DNA from: Nemertoderma westbladi
Lineage: Eukaryota; Xenacoelomorpha; Nemertodermatida; Nemertodermatidae
Assembly: GCA_032718475.1 (NCBI GenBank)
Contig: JAUCBJ010007887.1
Coordinates: 59,418 to 123,417, forward strand
Direction: 5' to 3'
Length of the DNA stretch: 64,000 bases
The position numbers and the translations under genes are program-made. The stretch's first letter is position 1. Every line of letters begins with the position of its first letter. The notes under the pieces were generated by a model, which made no database searches, was not told the DNA's origin, and saw only the letters and a program-made list of their open reading frames with translations. Below, in pieces: positions 43,024-53,903 of this stretch.

Positions 43024-44223
43024 ATGTCCCACTCGCAACCGACTACGGGTGGGGGCCGCCGGTCAAGCATTGCTTCTGACCATCGGCAAAGTTCATCCGG
43101 ATCTATACACACCACCATGCAGAAGAAACGGGAGGTTAAGTCAGCAAAGATAACACCTCCCGCTAACGTTGAAGCTGTTTCGGTACCTTCAAACCAAAGA
43201 AACGACGGTAGCGAAGAGATAGAAGTTTGCTGCTCGGGTGCGAACTGCGAAATTTCGATGATATGTATCGCCGCGAACGGAACAGAGTTTGGCCGAGTTT
43301 ACTTTTATTGTGGTCGATGTGTTGGGCGACGGTTGTCTCGAACATCAAAAGATTTAGAAGATTTGGAGTCTCGCATAGACGATAAACTTCTTGAATTTCA
43401 GCAACAACTTGATGCTGCTGAAGACAAGTCGACCAATATCGAAAAAAGTATAAATGACAACCGACAACTAGTAAATACCAGACTTAAGGAAATGCGAGTT
43501 GAGATTGAGACCAGTGTGGAGGATCTACATGGGAAACTGGACGGACTTGATTCCCCCTCGATCTTAATAGATGATGGCGAATGGAATGAAGTTCCATCCT
43601 CCCGTAAGTCCAAACGCAGCAATAACTCCCACGAACCTTCTAATCTAGCGCTTCTTGCGCGCAGAGTTAAGGGTGAAGAAACAGAACAACAGCGTCGTAA
43701 AGATAATATTGTTGTTAGCGGAACCTCAGTAGAGGACGATGATAACCAGCTTGTGATTGATATTGCCAAATCTATACGCATTGAGTTGGTATCCACGGAT
43801 ATATCCACTAAACGGGTGGGTAAAATTAAAGATAACGGGACGCAAACAATGGTGGTCACCTTATCTCCAAATATGAGAGCAACCTTACTTCGGAAATCGC
43901 GCGAGCTGCGTCAATCACAACGCTACAACAACGTATATATATCGCCCGATTACACTCCTGCCGAATCCAATTATCAATACCAACTAAGAGAAGAACGCCG
44001 TAATCTACAGAAATCACATCCTGATAAACGTTGGGTTATATACAGGAGCGAAGTTATAGATGCTGCTAAACTGAACCATCGTAATGCGTCTCCTTACGGA
44101 ACTCAGGGATCTCTACCAGTTCAAAAGGAAGTCCCTTCCAGCCACCGTTCTAAGACCATCTACAGATCTAAGGCGGCACAGCCATCCGTGACCCCTGTAT
44201 CGCCACCCAAACGTGTAGACTGA
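43024..44223 (+). CDS. CR1-type LINE ORF1 protein (399 aa)
   Basis: ATG at 43024, stop TGA at 44221-44223, uninterrupted. Residues ~65-105 hold a Cys/His cluster (CCSGANCEISMIC ... FYCGRC) like the PHD-type finger of some CR1 ORF1 proteins. A heptad-rich coiled coil follows (~108-175, KDLEDLESRIDDKLLEFQQQ). Then an RRM-like and C-terminal domain pair (~230-350) carries RRKDNIVVSG, STKRVGKI and YISPDYTPAE, as in ORF1 of CR1/L2-group LINEs. Such proteins trimerise and bind LINE RNA as chaperones. The tail is Ser/Pro/Lys-rich. The stop is followed in the same frame by ORF2 sequence without any ATG. Confidence 0.85.
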   Translation: MSHSQPTTGGGRRSSIASDHRQSSSGSIHTTMQKKREVKSAKITPPANVEAVSVPSNQRNDGSEEIEVCCSGANCEISMICIAANGTEFGRVYFYCGRCVGRRLSRTSKDLEDLESRIDDKLLEFQQQLDAAEDKSTNIEKSINDNRQLVNTRLKEMRVEIETSVEDLHGKLDGLDSPSILIDDGEWNEVPSSRKSKRSNNSHEPSNLALLARRVKGEETEQQRRKDNIVVSGTSVEDDDNQLVIDIAKSIRIELVSTDISTKRVGKIKDNGTQTMVVTLSPNMRATLLRKSRELRQSQRYNNVYISPDYTPAESNYQYQLREERRNLQKSHPDKRWVIYRSEVIDAAKLNHRNASPYGTQGSLPVQKEVPSSHRSKTIYRSKAAQPSVTPVSPPKRVD

Positions 44224-44229
44224 CTATCT
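44221..44229 (+). promoter_or_regulatory. UGA-CUA stop context between ORF1 and in-frame ORF2
   Basis: The bases are TGACTATCT. ORF1 is exactly 400 codons including this stop, and the next codon (44224) is in the same frame as the ORF2 repeat array. UGA followed by CUA is a known leaky stop context in animals and alphaviruses. Whether readthrough happens here is inference. Confidence 0.5.
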
Positions 44230-47200
44230 GGCGAGTCTCCAGAAACTGACGGGTCTGAGGGAGCAGTCGAGTCTCCAGAGACTGTCGGGTCTGAGGGGGT
44301 GGTCGAGTCTCCAGAAACTGTCGGGTCTGAGGGAGCGGTCGAGTCTCCAGAGACTGTCGGGTCTCAGGGGGCGGTCGAGTCTCCAGAGACTATCGGGTCT
44401 GAGGGGGCGGTCGAGTCTCCAGAAACTGTCGGGTCTGAGGGAGCGGTCGAGTCTCCAGAGACTGTCGGGTCTCAGGGGGCGGTCGAGTCTCCAGAGACTG
44501 TCGGGTCTGAGGGGGCGGTCGAGTCTCCAGAAACTGCCGGGTCTGAGGGAGCGGTCGAGTCTCCAGAGACTGTCGGGTCTCAGGGGGCGGTCGAGTCTCC
44601 AGAGACTGTCGGGTCTGAGGGGGCGGTCGAGTCTCCAGAAACTGTCGGGTCTGAGGGAGTGGTCGAGTCTTCAGAGACAGTCGGGTCTCAGGGGGCGGTC
44701 GAGTCTCCAGAGACTATCGGGTCTGAGGGGGCGGTTGAGTCTCCAGAAACTGTCGGGTCTGAGGGAGCGGTCGAGTCTCCAGAAACTGTCGGGTCTCAGG
44801 GGGCGGTCGAGTCTCCAGAGACTGTCGGGTCAGAGGGGGCGGTCGAGTCCCCAGAAACTGTTGGGTCTGAGGGAGCGGTCGAGTATCCAGAGACTGTTGT
44901 GTCTCAGGGGGTGGTCGAGTCTCCAGAGACTGTCGGATCTGAGGGAGCGGTCGAGTCTCCAGAGACTGTCGGGTCTCAGGGGGCGGTCGAGTCTCCAGAG
45001 ACTGTCGGGTCTGAGGGGGCGGTCGAGTCCCCAGAAACTGTTGGGTCTGAGGGAGCGGTCGAGTATCCAGAGGCTGTCGTGTCTCAGGGGGTGGTCGAGT
45101 CTCCAGAGACTGTCGGATCTGAGGGAGCGGTCGAGTCTCCAGAGAATGTCGTGTCTCAGGGGGCAGTCGAGTCTCCAGAGACTGTCGGATCTGAGGGAGC
45201 GGTCGAGTCTCCAGAGACTGTCGGGTCTCAGGGGGCGGTCAAGTCTCCAGACCCTATCGGGTCTGAGGGTGCGATCGAGTATCCAGAGACTGTCGGGTCT
45301 CAGGTGGCGGTCGAGTCTCCAGAGACTCTGCATACTGCATCCCATACCTCACCAGATGTGCCAATTATATCTCATGTCACTGCGAACTTATTGCTATATA
45401 ATGCACGTAGTCTCCTCAATCTACACAGACGTAAAAGTTTAGCAAATTTAATTTTATTACATAATTATTGTATATTGTGTATAACTGAAATGTGGTTAAC
45501 GACTGATATCCTAGATAGTGAATTGTTTTTCTCAGGTTATAATTTAGTACGTACCGAGCGCGAAGTGAGTGAGAATGGGGTGTCTTCTCATGGTGGTGTC
45601 CTTATTGCAATAAAATCTGGGATTAACTACACCACGGAAGAGATCCCGGGTGCTTCTAAAACTCTTGCATCATCTGTTGCGATTTGTAAGTGCAATTTTA
45701 ATGCTTGGCGTTGTTTAATTTTGTGCATATACAACCCCCCTGAAAAGAGCCCATATCGCTTACCCGTTACAGACTTCTTCACACTATTTGAATACATACA
45801 ATCGTGGAGAAGTCGTGTTGACGAAATTATTTTATGTGGAGATACTAATCTGCCACTAATAAATTGGGAATCACATTTTTCAGCTGACGATTATGAAAAG
45901 TCAATCTTATCTTTTATTGATAAATACAACCTTAAACAGCACGTAACATTCCCTACTCGCGGTACTAATACCCTTGATGTTTTTATCACACTTACTGATA
46001 CTACAGTTCTCAATACGGAAGTTGACAATAATCTTACCAGACAGTATCAAATCAAATCAAATCGGATCATGACCCTGTCGTCTGCTTATTAGACCTACGA
46101 TCTGTGAAGAGCACACAAACACAGCGCGAATATGATTCACATACGATGGTATATTACAGTTTTTGCAAAATCGACGTACTGAAAGCAACTCAAGTTTGCG
46201 CCGCACATCCATTTGTGTTAGAATATCCTATAGTAGATAATGTGGTGGATTATGACTTGATTATTGAAAAGTGGTACAAATGGATATAAAGTAATTGACA
46301 GTTGTGTACCAAAACGGACCATCCACAGGGCATCTCAACCACCATGGATTTCACAAAAAACATCCCACAAATTAAAACAGCTACATACAGTACAACGGAA
46401 AATCTCTAAATATAAATCACCTGCACTTACATTACAGATGAAATTTGATCAACTCCAAAAAGACATTGAAAGTGACATTATAGAAGATCAAGCGTAGTAT
46501 GAGACACGCCTTTCAAACTCGAGATCGATGAAACACTTATTTAAATACTTTAAAAGTCTCCGCAGATCATCACAACTACCACCAGTTTTGCATTACAGAA
46601 ATCACATTGCCTCCACGGACATTGAACAAGCTGAGCTTTTTAATGAATTTTTCCAATCTGTCTTTAAAACACCTCGACTACCTACTAGCAAGGTCTCCCC
46701 TCCAATTGATATTGTTGATCCCCCTAACTTCTCAACGTCCAGCAACTATGATGTATCGGTAGAGACCGTGGAGAATATTCTGTCCGCTCTTGATGTTACT
46801 AAATCCCGAGGACCAGATAATATTTCGCCTGGGTTTCTTAAATCGTTAGCGAAAGTCCTTGCACCTTCTTTGTCTACAATATTTAAAATACTGAAAAAAG
46901 TCAACTATTTTCCGATTTTGTGGAAACATGCGTTAGTAAATCCCCAACATAAAAATGGGAGTAAAATTAAAATAATTTTATACCGTCCGATTTCACTTCT
47001 CGCAATCCCAGGGAAAGTATTCGAACGGTGTATATTCATTGCGGTATATGAACAGGTGAGGGAGCGACTACACAACGCCCAACATGGCTTTAGAAAATGT
47101 AGATCAACAATTCACAACTTCTTATTTTTTTGGATAATGTATACAAAGGTATGGATGATGGACAGTTGGCGGTGGAGACAGTTTACTTGGATTTTCAAAA

Positions 47201-48362
47201 AGCATTTGACTCAGTTAGCCACGAATCCCTACTTAAAAAGTTGTGGAGAATAGGAGTACGAGGAAATCTCTGGTATATTATTCGTATTTATTTATCTGGA
47301 AGAACTCAATCTGTAAGGGTTGGCAAGGCGACATCCACCACTAGAGACGTAGCTAGTGGCATGGCTCAGGGATCTCTCCTGGGCCCCCTCCTTTTCCTCA
47401 TCGAGGACAATGACCTCCCCGAAGTCTGTGGTGTCAGCATCCCTTATCTTCTCGCAGATGACTGTAAATTAATGTCAATATCACCGATAAACGATACGAT
47501 AAACACCCAACTCGATATTGATCAACTTGTTACTTGGGGTCTGGAAGCCGGGTTAGAATTTAATGAGTCGAAGTGTAAGCAGATAGTATTTCGTGGGGAT
47601 ATTGAAGGGCGCAGTATAAACTCAAAATTAATATCGCGCGTTGATAAAGAAAAAGATTTGGGAATAACAATTACGTCTAATTTGTCCTGGACGGCGCATA
47701 TCAAGGAGAAATGTTAAAAGGGAAATAATGCATTTCAATTAATCCGAAGAAATTGTGCAGCAACACTTCCTATTCTGGCAAAGTTGAATTTGTATAAATC
47801 CATGGTGTTACCCATAATTCTATATGGGTCGGCCTGCTGGTATCCAAACAAAACTGATTCCCATCTGGTAGAAAGCATCCAACGCAGAAGTACAATTTGG
47901 ATATTAGGCAGTGATGAGTATACATACAAAGAAAGACTATTAAAACTAAATATACTCCCAATATCTTTATACCTCCAATTATGTGACCTTCTAACACTAT
48001 CAAAAATAATAAATAATAAATATGACATCGACTGGACGCAGCACGCCAAAGTAAAGACGCACAATCGGCACAGGAATACTCGTAGTACAGATCACCTTAC
48101 ATTCGATATATCGCAACCACGGAAATGCATTTCGAAGCAAAATTTTTGGTTCCGTGCGCCGCTTCTAGCTAATCAGTTACCATCGCGAACTGAATTTTTT
48201 AACCATGTTGGACTAAAGGCTCGACTCCTAGACCTATTCTGGCGACACTTCCTTAAACGATATGACGTAGATATGAACTGTACATGGAGATTAAACTGCG
48301 ATTGTGTCCAAATGAATTGTAATTTGTGTCTCCCGAATCTTGATGACCTACTCAACCCATAA
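44224..48362 (+). pseudogene. CR1-type LINE ORF2: repeat spacer, APE endonuclease, RT
   Basis: After the repeat array comes an APE-like endonuclease: NARSL (~45402), TEMWL (~45486), GGVLIAIK, LCGDTNLP (~45835) and, after a frameshift near 46050, SDHDPVV. RT follows in further frames: YRPISLL (~46981), FRKCRST, LDFQKAFDSV (~47187, motif A), GMAQGSLLGPLLFL (~47358, motif B), LLADDCKLM (~47449, motif C), GITITSNLSW, then YGSACW and a C-terminal domain to the stop at 48360-48362. Frame changes near 46050, 46280, 46497, 47140 and a stop at 47715 show decay. There is no in-frame ATG between the ORF1 stop and the endonuclease. The enzyme pair would nick and copy by target-primed reverse transcription. 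Confidence 0.82.
44233..45348 (+). repeat. 36-bp coding repeat, 31 units in exact register (VESPETVGSEGA)
   Basis: GAGTCTCCAGA-type starts run from 44233 to 45313, exactly 30 periods of 36 bp with no indels. The unit encodes Glu-Ser-Pro-Glu-Thr-Val-Gly-Ser-Glu/Gln-Gly-Ala-Val. Glu and Gln versions (GAG/CAG) alternate in a rough two- or three-unit order. The array starts within four codons of the ORF1 stop and leads directly into the endonuclease domain. Confidence 0.95.
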
Positions 48363-48990
48363 TCATTAATCATAATCAAACGCCTTACTTAGACCTAAGT
48401 GTTGTTATTTTAATGTAAATCATTAACCATTTTAAGTAAATACTGTACATATATAATTTTAATGCAATCGTTTTATTTAAAAACCAAACCATTTTATATT
48501 TTACTGCACTATGAAAATTTTATTGAATTTTTAGTCTTTTAGTAAATATTGTTATATTTTTCATAATATATTTTCCATTTCATATAAATGCGTGTGACCT
48601 CATAATTTTATAGTATTGTACTTTGTTATTTTATGAAATTTTACAGAATTTTTAGTCTTTTAGTAAATATTTTACACTATATAATTTTAATCCAATCATT
48701 TTACTTAGAAACTGTTTGTTATTCTTATGAATTTTACTGTATAGCTAAACCATTTTAAATACAAGCACGTTGTCACAATTTTATAGTACTTAGTTCTGTT
48801 ATTTTTATGAAATTTTATTGAATTGACCTACTACTACTGTACGTGTAATTTTACTTAATTTTATTGCATAGCCAATACACTTTACTGTATGATTTATACA
48901 ATGAGATACTGCTTGACATTTTATTTGTTTAACATCTTAATGTACATAAAAAATCGATCCTAGACATGTGTTATATTGTACAATATAAAC

Positions 48991-49482
48991 TCTCTTTCTC
49001 TTTCTAAATTCAATACCGTAAGATATTTTAGATAAATTTGTGCGTTGTAATCTCACTAGGGGGCGACCCCGTCACGTTATCGTGTAAATCCATTTTAATA
49101 ATAAATAATAATAATATGAAAATGATAATGATTAAAACAAAAAATTACACACCCTTCCCGTACCGGTATTTTAAGTATTCATTTTCAACGACAATTTAAC
49201 TAGACAACTGCTTTACTATTACATTTACACTATAAAACTATTCTGGAACATCAATTTCTATCACAATTGCTCTCAATTTCTTGTTGCTTTGAGCGAAAGT
49301 GCACACTTAAAATTCGAATAAAAAAATTGCCCAAACTAATTGTTCCGGAAATCGCTCGATTTGCTATTGGAACATTATAAACTATCATTCAAAGAAAAAA
49401 AATTGCGTCCGTACGCTACTTTAAGGTTGTTGTATTGGGTGACTAAGGGCGTCTCCTGGACTAGTAAGGGACTCTCGCACAT
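48991..49482 (+). other. Intron, nothing recognised
   Basis: AT-rich, no coding or repeat signal beyond short A/T runs. Confidence 0.4.
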
Positions 49483-49565
49483 GTGTGGTGAGAATATTGA
49501 AAGTTCATTACCTTAAACGATTCGTGTGGTGAGAATATTGAAAGTTCCTTACCTTAAACGATTCC
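49483..49565. repeat. 41-bp direct tandem duplication
   Basis: TGTGGTGAGAATATTGAAAG plus TTC(A/C)TTACCTTAAACGATTC occurs twice in a row with one difference. Confidence 0.85.
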
Positions 49566-49852
49566 TGAGTGTTCCGCTCGCTGAATATTGACCTCCCATC
49601 TCACTAGACCTCTGGTTTCTTTCAGGGAATCTGCCGCTGGATATACCAGTCGAGCGATATGTAATAGACCCCCCCAGATGTTGTGTCTTGAATAAGAATG
49701 ATTGGTTTGACTTACAATGTATGTTGTTCTGATATTCACTAGTCATATTGTCAATAGTGTTATTGCATGTTGCGGACAATGTATACACCAATATATCCAA
49801 TAAACAAATATCATACAGTACTGTAGGTTAAATAGCTGTGCAAGAATCGCAG
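49566..49852 (+). other. Intron before RTE-like copy
   Basis: No feature recognised. The last bases before 49853 show no match to the 3' flank of the RTE copy, so no target duplication could be assigned. Confidence 0.4.
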
Positions 49853-51727
49853 AATGCGGCCAAGAATGCAGTTAAAGCTGCATCTAGGTCCCTGAACAGG
49901 CAGTACTCTGTTAATCTACAGGAGCTAATAAACCAACAGGTTGATGCCATCAATGATGCTGACGACAGCAGGCAATCATCCCAGGCATGGAAATCGATCA
50001 ATCTGCTTACTGGGCGGAAAAGCCAACCAACCACCAAGGTTAAGGCTGAATCACCAGCCGATCGCCTCAATGGTTGGAAAGCCCACTTTGAAAAGCTCCT
50101 CAATAATGACAGGGTATTGCCTGATAACTTTATAGAAGTAAAAGTGTCTGAGTCTGTACTCCCAGATATTCCCATTGGCGATATCTCCTTTGCAGAAGTG
50201 AAGGCTGCTGCAAAGAGCATTAAGACCAATCGTGCCAGTGGAGTAGATGGTGTTCCCCCTGAGGTCTTTAAAATACCTGAGTGTTTAAAGCTCATCTATC
50301 CCATCATAGTGGACATGTACCGTACAACAAGAGTCCCACAAGAAATTAAAACAAATAAGTTGGTGCCAGTTCCCAAGAAGGGCAACCTAACACTCTATGG
50401 TTCTTTTCGGGGAATCTCATTGATCTCGATTGCTGCAAAACTATACAATAGAATTCTATTAAATCGCATCAGGGATCCCATTGAGAGACTGCTACGTGGA
50501 AATCAGAATGGGTTCCGTAAAGGTCGTGGGACCATGGAGCCCATTTTGGCACTTAGAAGGATAATTGAAGAGTTATCAAAAAAGAAAGACAGGCATCTGG
50601 CTGTTATCTTTGTTGACTTCTTCAAGGCCTTTGATTCAGTCTCTCGCTCACGTATGTTCAGCATACTTTCATTATATGGGATTCCTGATGAAATTATTGC
50701 AGCAATCAGATCAGTATACGATGGTTCGACAACATTTGTGTCTACTGTTGACGGTGACACAGAACCATTTGAAGTGTTATGGGGCGTCCTCCAAGGAGAC
50801 ACACTTGCACCATTCTTGTTCATTATTGTGGTTGACTATGTTCTACGCATGTCCTTAGATCATCATAATGATGATGGGGTGATGATAACTCCACCTACTG
50901 GCTCCAGAAGTCGAGGAAATCCTGCCAAGTACCTAACTGATCTAGACTTTGCTGATGACTTAGGAGTACTCTCAGAATCATTAGAGGGAGCCCAGCGGCT
51001 CCTCAGCTCATTAGAACATGCTGCTTCTAGTGTTGGTCTTTTTATTAACTCCAGAAAGACCAAAATTCTGACAGTTAACTTTGAAAGTCCTCAGCAAGTC
51101 TCTGATCGGATGAGCATAAGCTCAAAGGATGGTATGCTTGAGCATGTGGACGACTTCTGTTACCTGGGATCATGGATCCGGAAGTCAGGTGAGGACCTTC
51201 GAATACGTAAGGGAAAGGCATGGGCAGCCTTGAATAGGCTTTCCAGGATTTGGAAGTCACCTAGAATTAATCGGAAACTTAAGGTCCGATTATTTAGAGC
51301 AGCAGTAGTTCCAGTACTCCTCTACGGGAGTCCATGCTGGGCTCTAACTGCTGAGGACACCAAATCTCTGGATGGCACATTCACAAGAATGCTACGCCGG
51401 GTACATTGTGTCAAGTACAATGCACACATCTCCAACCAGACACTATATAACATTGGAGGTGTCTCATTGGTTCCCCCAAGCTTGACACTAGAACAAAATC
51501 GCCTCCGCTTTGCAGGACATTGCTTTCGCCGTGAGGACCAGCCAGTGCATAATCTTGTACTTTGGCAGCCTCATGGAGTGAATAAGCATGGTGGACAGCC
51601 CATGACTTTCTTGAGACGCATCTTAAAGGACACTGGCCTTAAAGATGCGGATGATCTAGCAAATGTCATGGGTGATAGGGAGTTGTGGCGGTGCAATTTT
51701 GTTGACAAGCCGGCACAGCATTCTTAA
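49853..51727 (+). CDS. RTE-like LINE reverse transcriptase, open frame without endonuclease
   Basis: The frame is open from the truncation point to the stop at 51727 (an ATG at 49838 lies in flanking DNA). It holds a basic linker ([16 protein letters not shown]), the RT N-terminal part with LVPVPKKGNLTLYGSFRGIS, QNGFRKGRGT, motif A VIFVDFFKAFDSV (~50605), motif B GVLQGDTLAPFLFIIVVDYV (~50782), motif C LDFADDLGVLS (~50941) and a long C-terminal domain (LYGSPCWALT, LRFAGHCFRRED). The RT motifs look intact, so the frame is young, but the missing APE endonuclease region means it cannot insert on its own. The C-terminal style is shared by RTE and some related clades. Confidence 0.85.
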   Translation, partial: NAAKNAVKAASRSLNRQYSVNLQELINQQVDAINDADDSRQSSQAWKSINLLTGRKSQPTTKVKAESPADRLNGWKAHFEKLLNNDRVLPDNFIEVKVSESVLPDIPIGDISFAEVKAAAKSIKTNRASGVDGVPPEVFKIPECLKLIYPIIVDMYRTTRVPQEIKTNKLVPVPKKGNLTLYGSFRGISLISIAAKLYNRILLNRIRDPIERLLRGNQNGFRKGRGTMEPILALRRIIEELSKKKDRHLAVIFVDFFKAFDSVSRSRMFSILSLYGIPDEIIAAIRSVYDGSTTFVSTVDGDTEPFEVLWGVLQGDTLAPFLFIIVVDYVLRMSLDHHNDDGVMITPPTGSRSRGNPAKYLTDLDFADDLGVLSESLEGAQRLLSSLEHAASSVGLFINSRKTKILTVNFESPQQVSDRMSISSKDGMLEHVDDFCYLGSWIRKSGEDLRIRKGKAWAALNRLSRIWKSPRINRKLKVRLFRAAVVPVLLYGSPCWALTAEDTKSLDGTFTRMLRRVHCVKYNAHISNQTLYNIGGVSLVPPSLTLEQNRLRFAGHCFRREDQPVHNLVLWQPHGVNKHGGQPMTFLRRILKDTGLKDADDLANVMGDRELWRCNFVDKPAQHS

Positions 51728-51770
51728 AAATGCAGCTGCAATGCAGCATGCCGATCCTAGTAGTAGTAGT
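49853..51770 (+). mobile_element. Longest RTE-like LINE copy in the window (5'-truncated)
   Basis: 5'-truncated RTE-like element. It ends with a 3' UTR of under 50 bp: TAAAAATGCAGCTGCAATGC, a hairpin (GCTGCA-A-TGCAGC), ATGCCGATCC and (TAG)n. Other copies in the window match it closely: RTE-1, the hybrid, RTE-2, 3638-5684 and 18665-18946. Confidence 0.88.
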
Positions 51771-52238
51771 AAGGTAAGGAAAGATAGGTGATACTTGATA
51801 CAGAATCACACTCATGAATGAAACTCCGCATCCAATATCGACATGTTAAATACACCAAATAGTACCATTAATAGATACTCGTCCTGACTGTGAATGTCTT
51901 GCCAACTCCCAAGCAATATTGTCCCATTTGTTTGCACAACAATTTCCGTATACCTACTATATTTTCCTATTTTACAATAACCACCATCTTCTAAATATTG
52001 CACCCATTTGTAATAGCACTAAATGTAATAGCATTCGGCTATTATGCAGTGATTAATGTGTTTCATATTGCTTTCTCACTGTTTGTTTGTTCATCATCAC
52101 TCTGACACACCATGTCATACCACACTGTAACTCAGTCGCTAGCCAGTATTACATCCACTGTTGGTACTCCCTTAACAATGCTCTTTATTGGTTTGGTATT
52201 ATTCACTCACAAATTATTGGTACTATCTTATGCTTTAG
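51771..52238 (+). other. Last part of the long intron before EGF exon 2
   Basis: No element recognised. It ends in ATCTTATGCTTTAG, the acceptor of the next exon. Confidence 0.55.
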
Positions 52239-52361
52239 ATATTGATGAATGTGATACCGATACTGATAATTGCCACAATGATGCTAGCTGCACAAATACT
52301 GTTGGTGGATTCAGCTGTGCTTGCAATTCCGGCTATGAGGGAACTGGTGAATCATGCACTG
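52239..52361 (+). CDS. Host exon: calcium-binding EGF-like domain (exon 2 of 2 visible)
   Basis: 123-bp internal exon with acceptor ...CTTTAG and consensus donor GTAAGT. Using a G from the upstream exon it reads DIDECDTDTDNC, HNDASC, TNTVGGFSCACNSGYEG, ESCTG. All six EGF cysteines are present, with the D-I-D-E-C calcium motif and the N-T-x-G-G-F/Y segment in which an Asn is often hydroxylated. Phase 1 at both ends, as for the exon at 1014, so the two join in frame. The sequence is closer to the consensus cbEGF than the first exon. It is presumably part of a longer array of EGF modules in an extracellular protein; gene identity is unknown. Confidence 0.9.
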
Positions 52362-52909
52362 GTAAGTACTTAAGTAACTATTTCAACTCCTTCATTCTAA
52401 TTTAGTTTATAATAATGTAATTGATCAAAGACTGGAATCCCAAAAAATGCATTGATATTCCAGTTTATTGATATTCCTGAGATACCATTAGATGATGCTA
52501 AGAGCGAAACCTGAAACATATACTTAATTTAATTTTTTTTACACTTAAATGCCATAAATCTCTTATGACAGTACAACTTCCATAATAATAATTTATGAGC
52601 CTAAAGCACTTACTTTGTTTGGGTGGGTGTGATGAACACCTGTGAAGTTGGGGTGTACCACATGATCCAATAACATGGTAGTTGTTAGGTACCCTTCGTT
52701 GGTTCACGTTCTACAAGACTAGTGATGGTGACTAGTAGCGGATGTAGTGCATGAACGATGCTGGTGCTATTATTGTACATGGTTGAACTTTACTTGATCA
52801 AGTAAAGGTCAACACCAAATTTGCAAAGGTTTCAAATTATATTACTTATAAAGGTAAAGTGTTTGGTAAAGAAAAGTTGTCATCAGTGTTGGTTTTCTCA
52901 AATGTTTTT
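52362..52909 (+). other. Intron after EGF exon 2, nothing recognised
   Basis: AT-rich intron sequence without a clear element. Confidence 0.45.
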
Positions 52910-53050
52910 TAGTCGCAATATTTTAACTCTCGATATTTTTACTCGTGATATTTTCGATATTTTTCATCTCGCCATATTTTGACTCACGATATTTTTCATC
53001 TCACGATATTTTTTACTCGCAATATTTTTCAACACTCGATATTTTTCACC
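52910..53050. repeat. Degenerate tandem repeat of (CTC)-(R)CGATATTTTT
   Basis: Seven or so units of 15-21 bp with the core ACTCGNGATATTTTTC. Spacing and ends vary. Confidence 0.7.
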
Positions 53051-53903
53051 AATACCAATTTCTGGGAACAGGACATGTTCGATGAGAATGTCCAAACTAA
53101 TTGTAGGAGTTTCAAGGTTGTGGAAGTGAGACATTTATCAGGATTATTCATAGTCCAAAACATAAACCAAATGAGAAGTTCTTAAAAAAATGATGATTCA
53201 TAGCAATGATGTTGAAAGTGTTTCCATGAAAATTGTTTTTCTAATTTTTCAAGAACAGTATAGTTCTCTGTCTGGAATATTGGACGTAGTTTCTCAGTAG
53301 GCTTTGTAGAATGTAAGTAAAATGTGGATACTGTGAAGGGTGCTAGTTGTCAAAATACCAACCAACGTAAGTTTTCTTATTCACAGATATGCGGCTGAGT
53401 TCAGTCTTTAAAATCAGGGGCCACTGCACTTGTTGTGGCAAAAGCTGAGGTTGTTAATCTTTCAATATCTATATTATTAGGTCTGATATATCAAATAATA
53501 ACTGGTGTTTCTGATTGACTAGCTATGAATCACAGACTAGTTGTAGCACTGCATGTGAATTAGTAATAATTGCACAAGTTGTGGTCTTAGAGTTGATAAT
53601 ATCATGCCACATTCTTCTCTCTCTTCGGCTACATTAGATTTTCGGCCCCAGTAGGTTAGTTGATTAACTCACCTACTGGTTTATTGCATTCATTAGCCAA
53701 TATTGGAAATTTGGACCCCTTCTACCACTTTGTAATCAGAGCGAAATGCAGGTTGAATCTGCTAACAGATACCACGAAATTGGATATATGATAATCTATT
53801 CTTATTTGTAGAGCTCGCAATTCATATTTATGGCATCAAACAGCCATATAAGTTACTATTGTATTATTATTGTTAATATTTAGTTATTATTTCTATTATA
53901 AAT
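53051..53903 (+). other. Intron up to BEL2, nothing recognised
   Basis: No gene or known element. A short inverted repeat (CAGTAGGTTAGTTGATTAAC followed by TCACCTACTGG) lies near 53648-53680. The last five bases, TAAAT, would be the BEL2 target duplication if repeated beyond the window. Confidence 0.4.

Larger units (their letters stand above)
42960..48990 (+). mobile_element. Near-complete CR1/Jockey-type LINE
   Basis: Contains, in order, a short 5' leader, ORF1 (43024-44223), a 36-bp coding repeat array, an ORF2 with APE-type endonuclease and RT (to 48362) and an AT-rich 3' UTR of ~0.6 kb rich in TTTTATTGAATTTTTAG-like repeats. The exact ends are not fixed: no target duplication was found, and the 3' end is placed near CTCTCTTTCTCTTTCTAAATTCAA. 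ORF2 has several frameshifts, so it is inactive, although ORF1 is intact. Confidence 0.75.
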
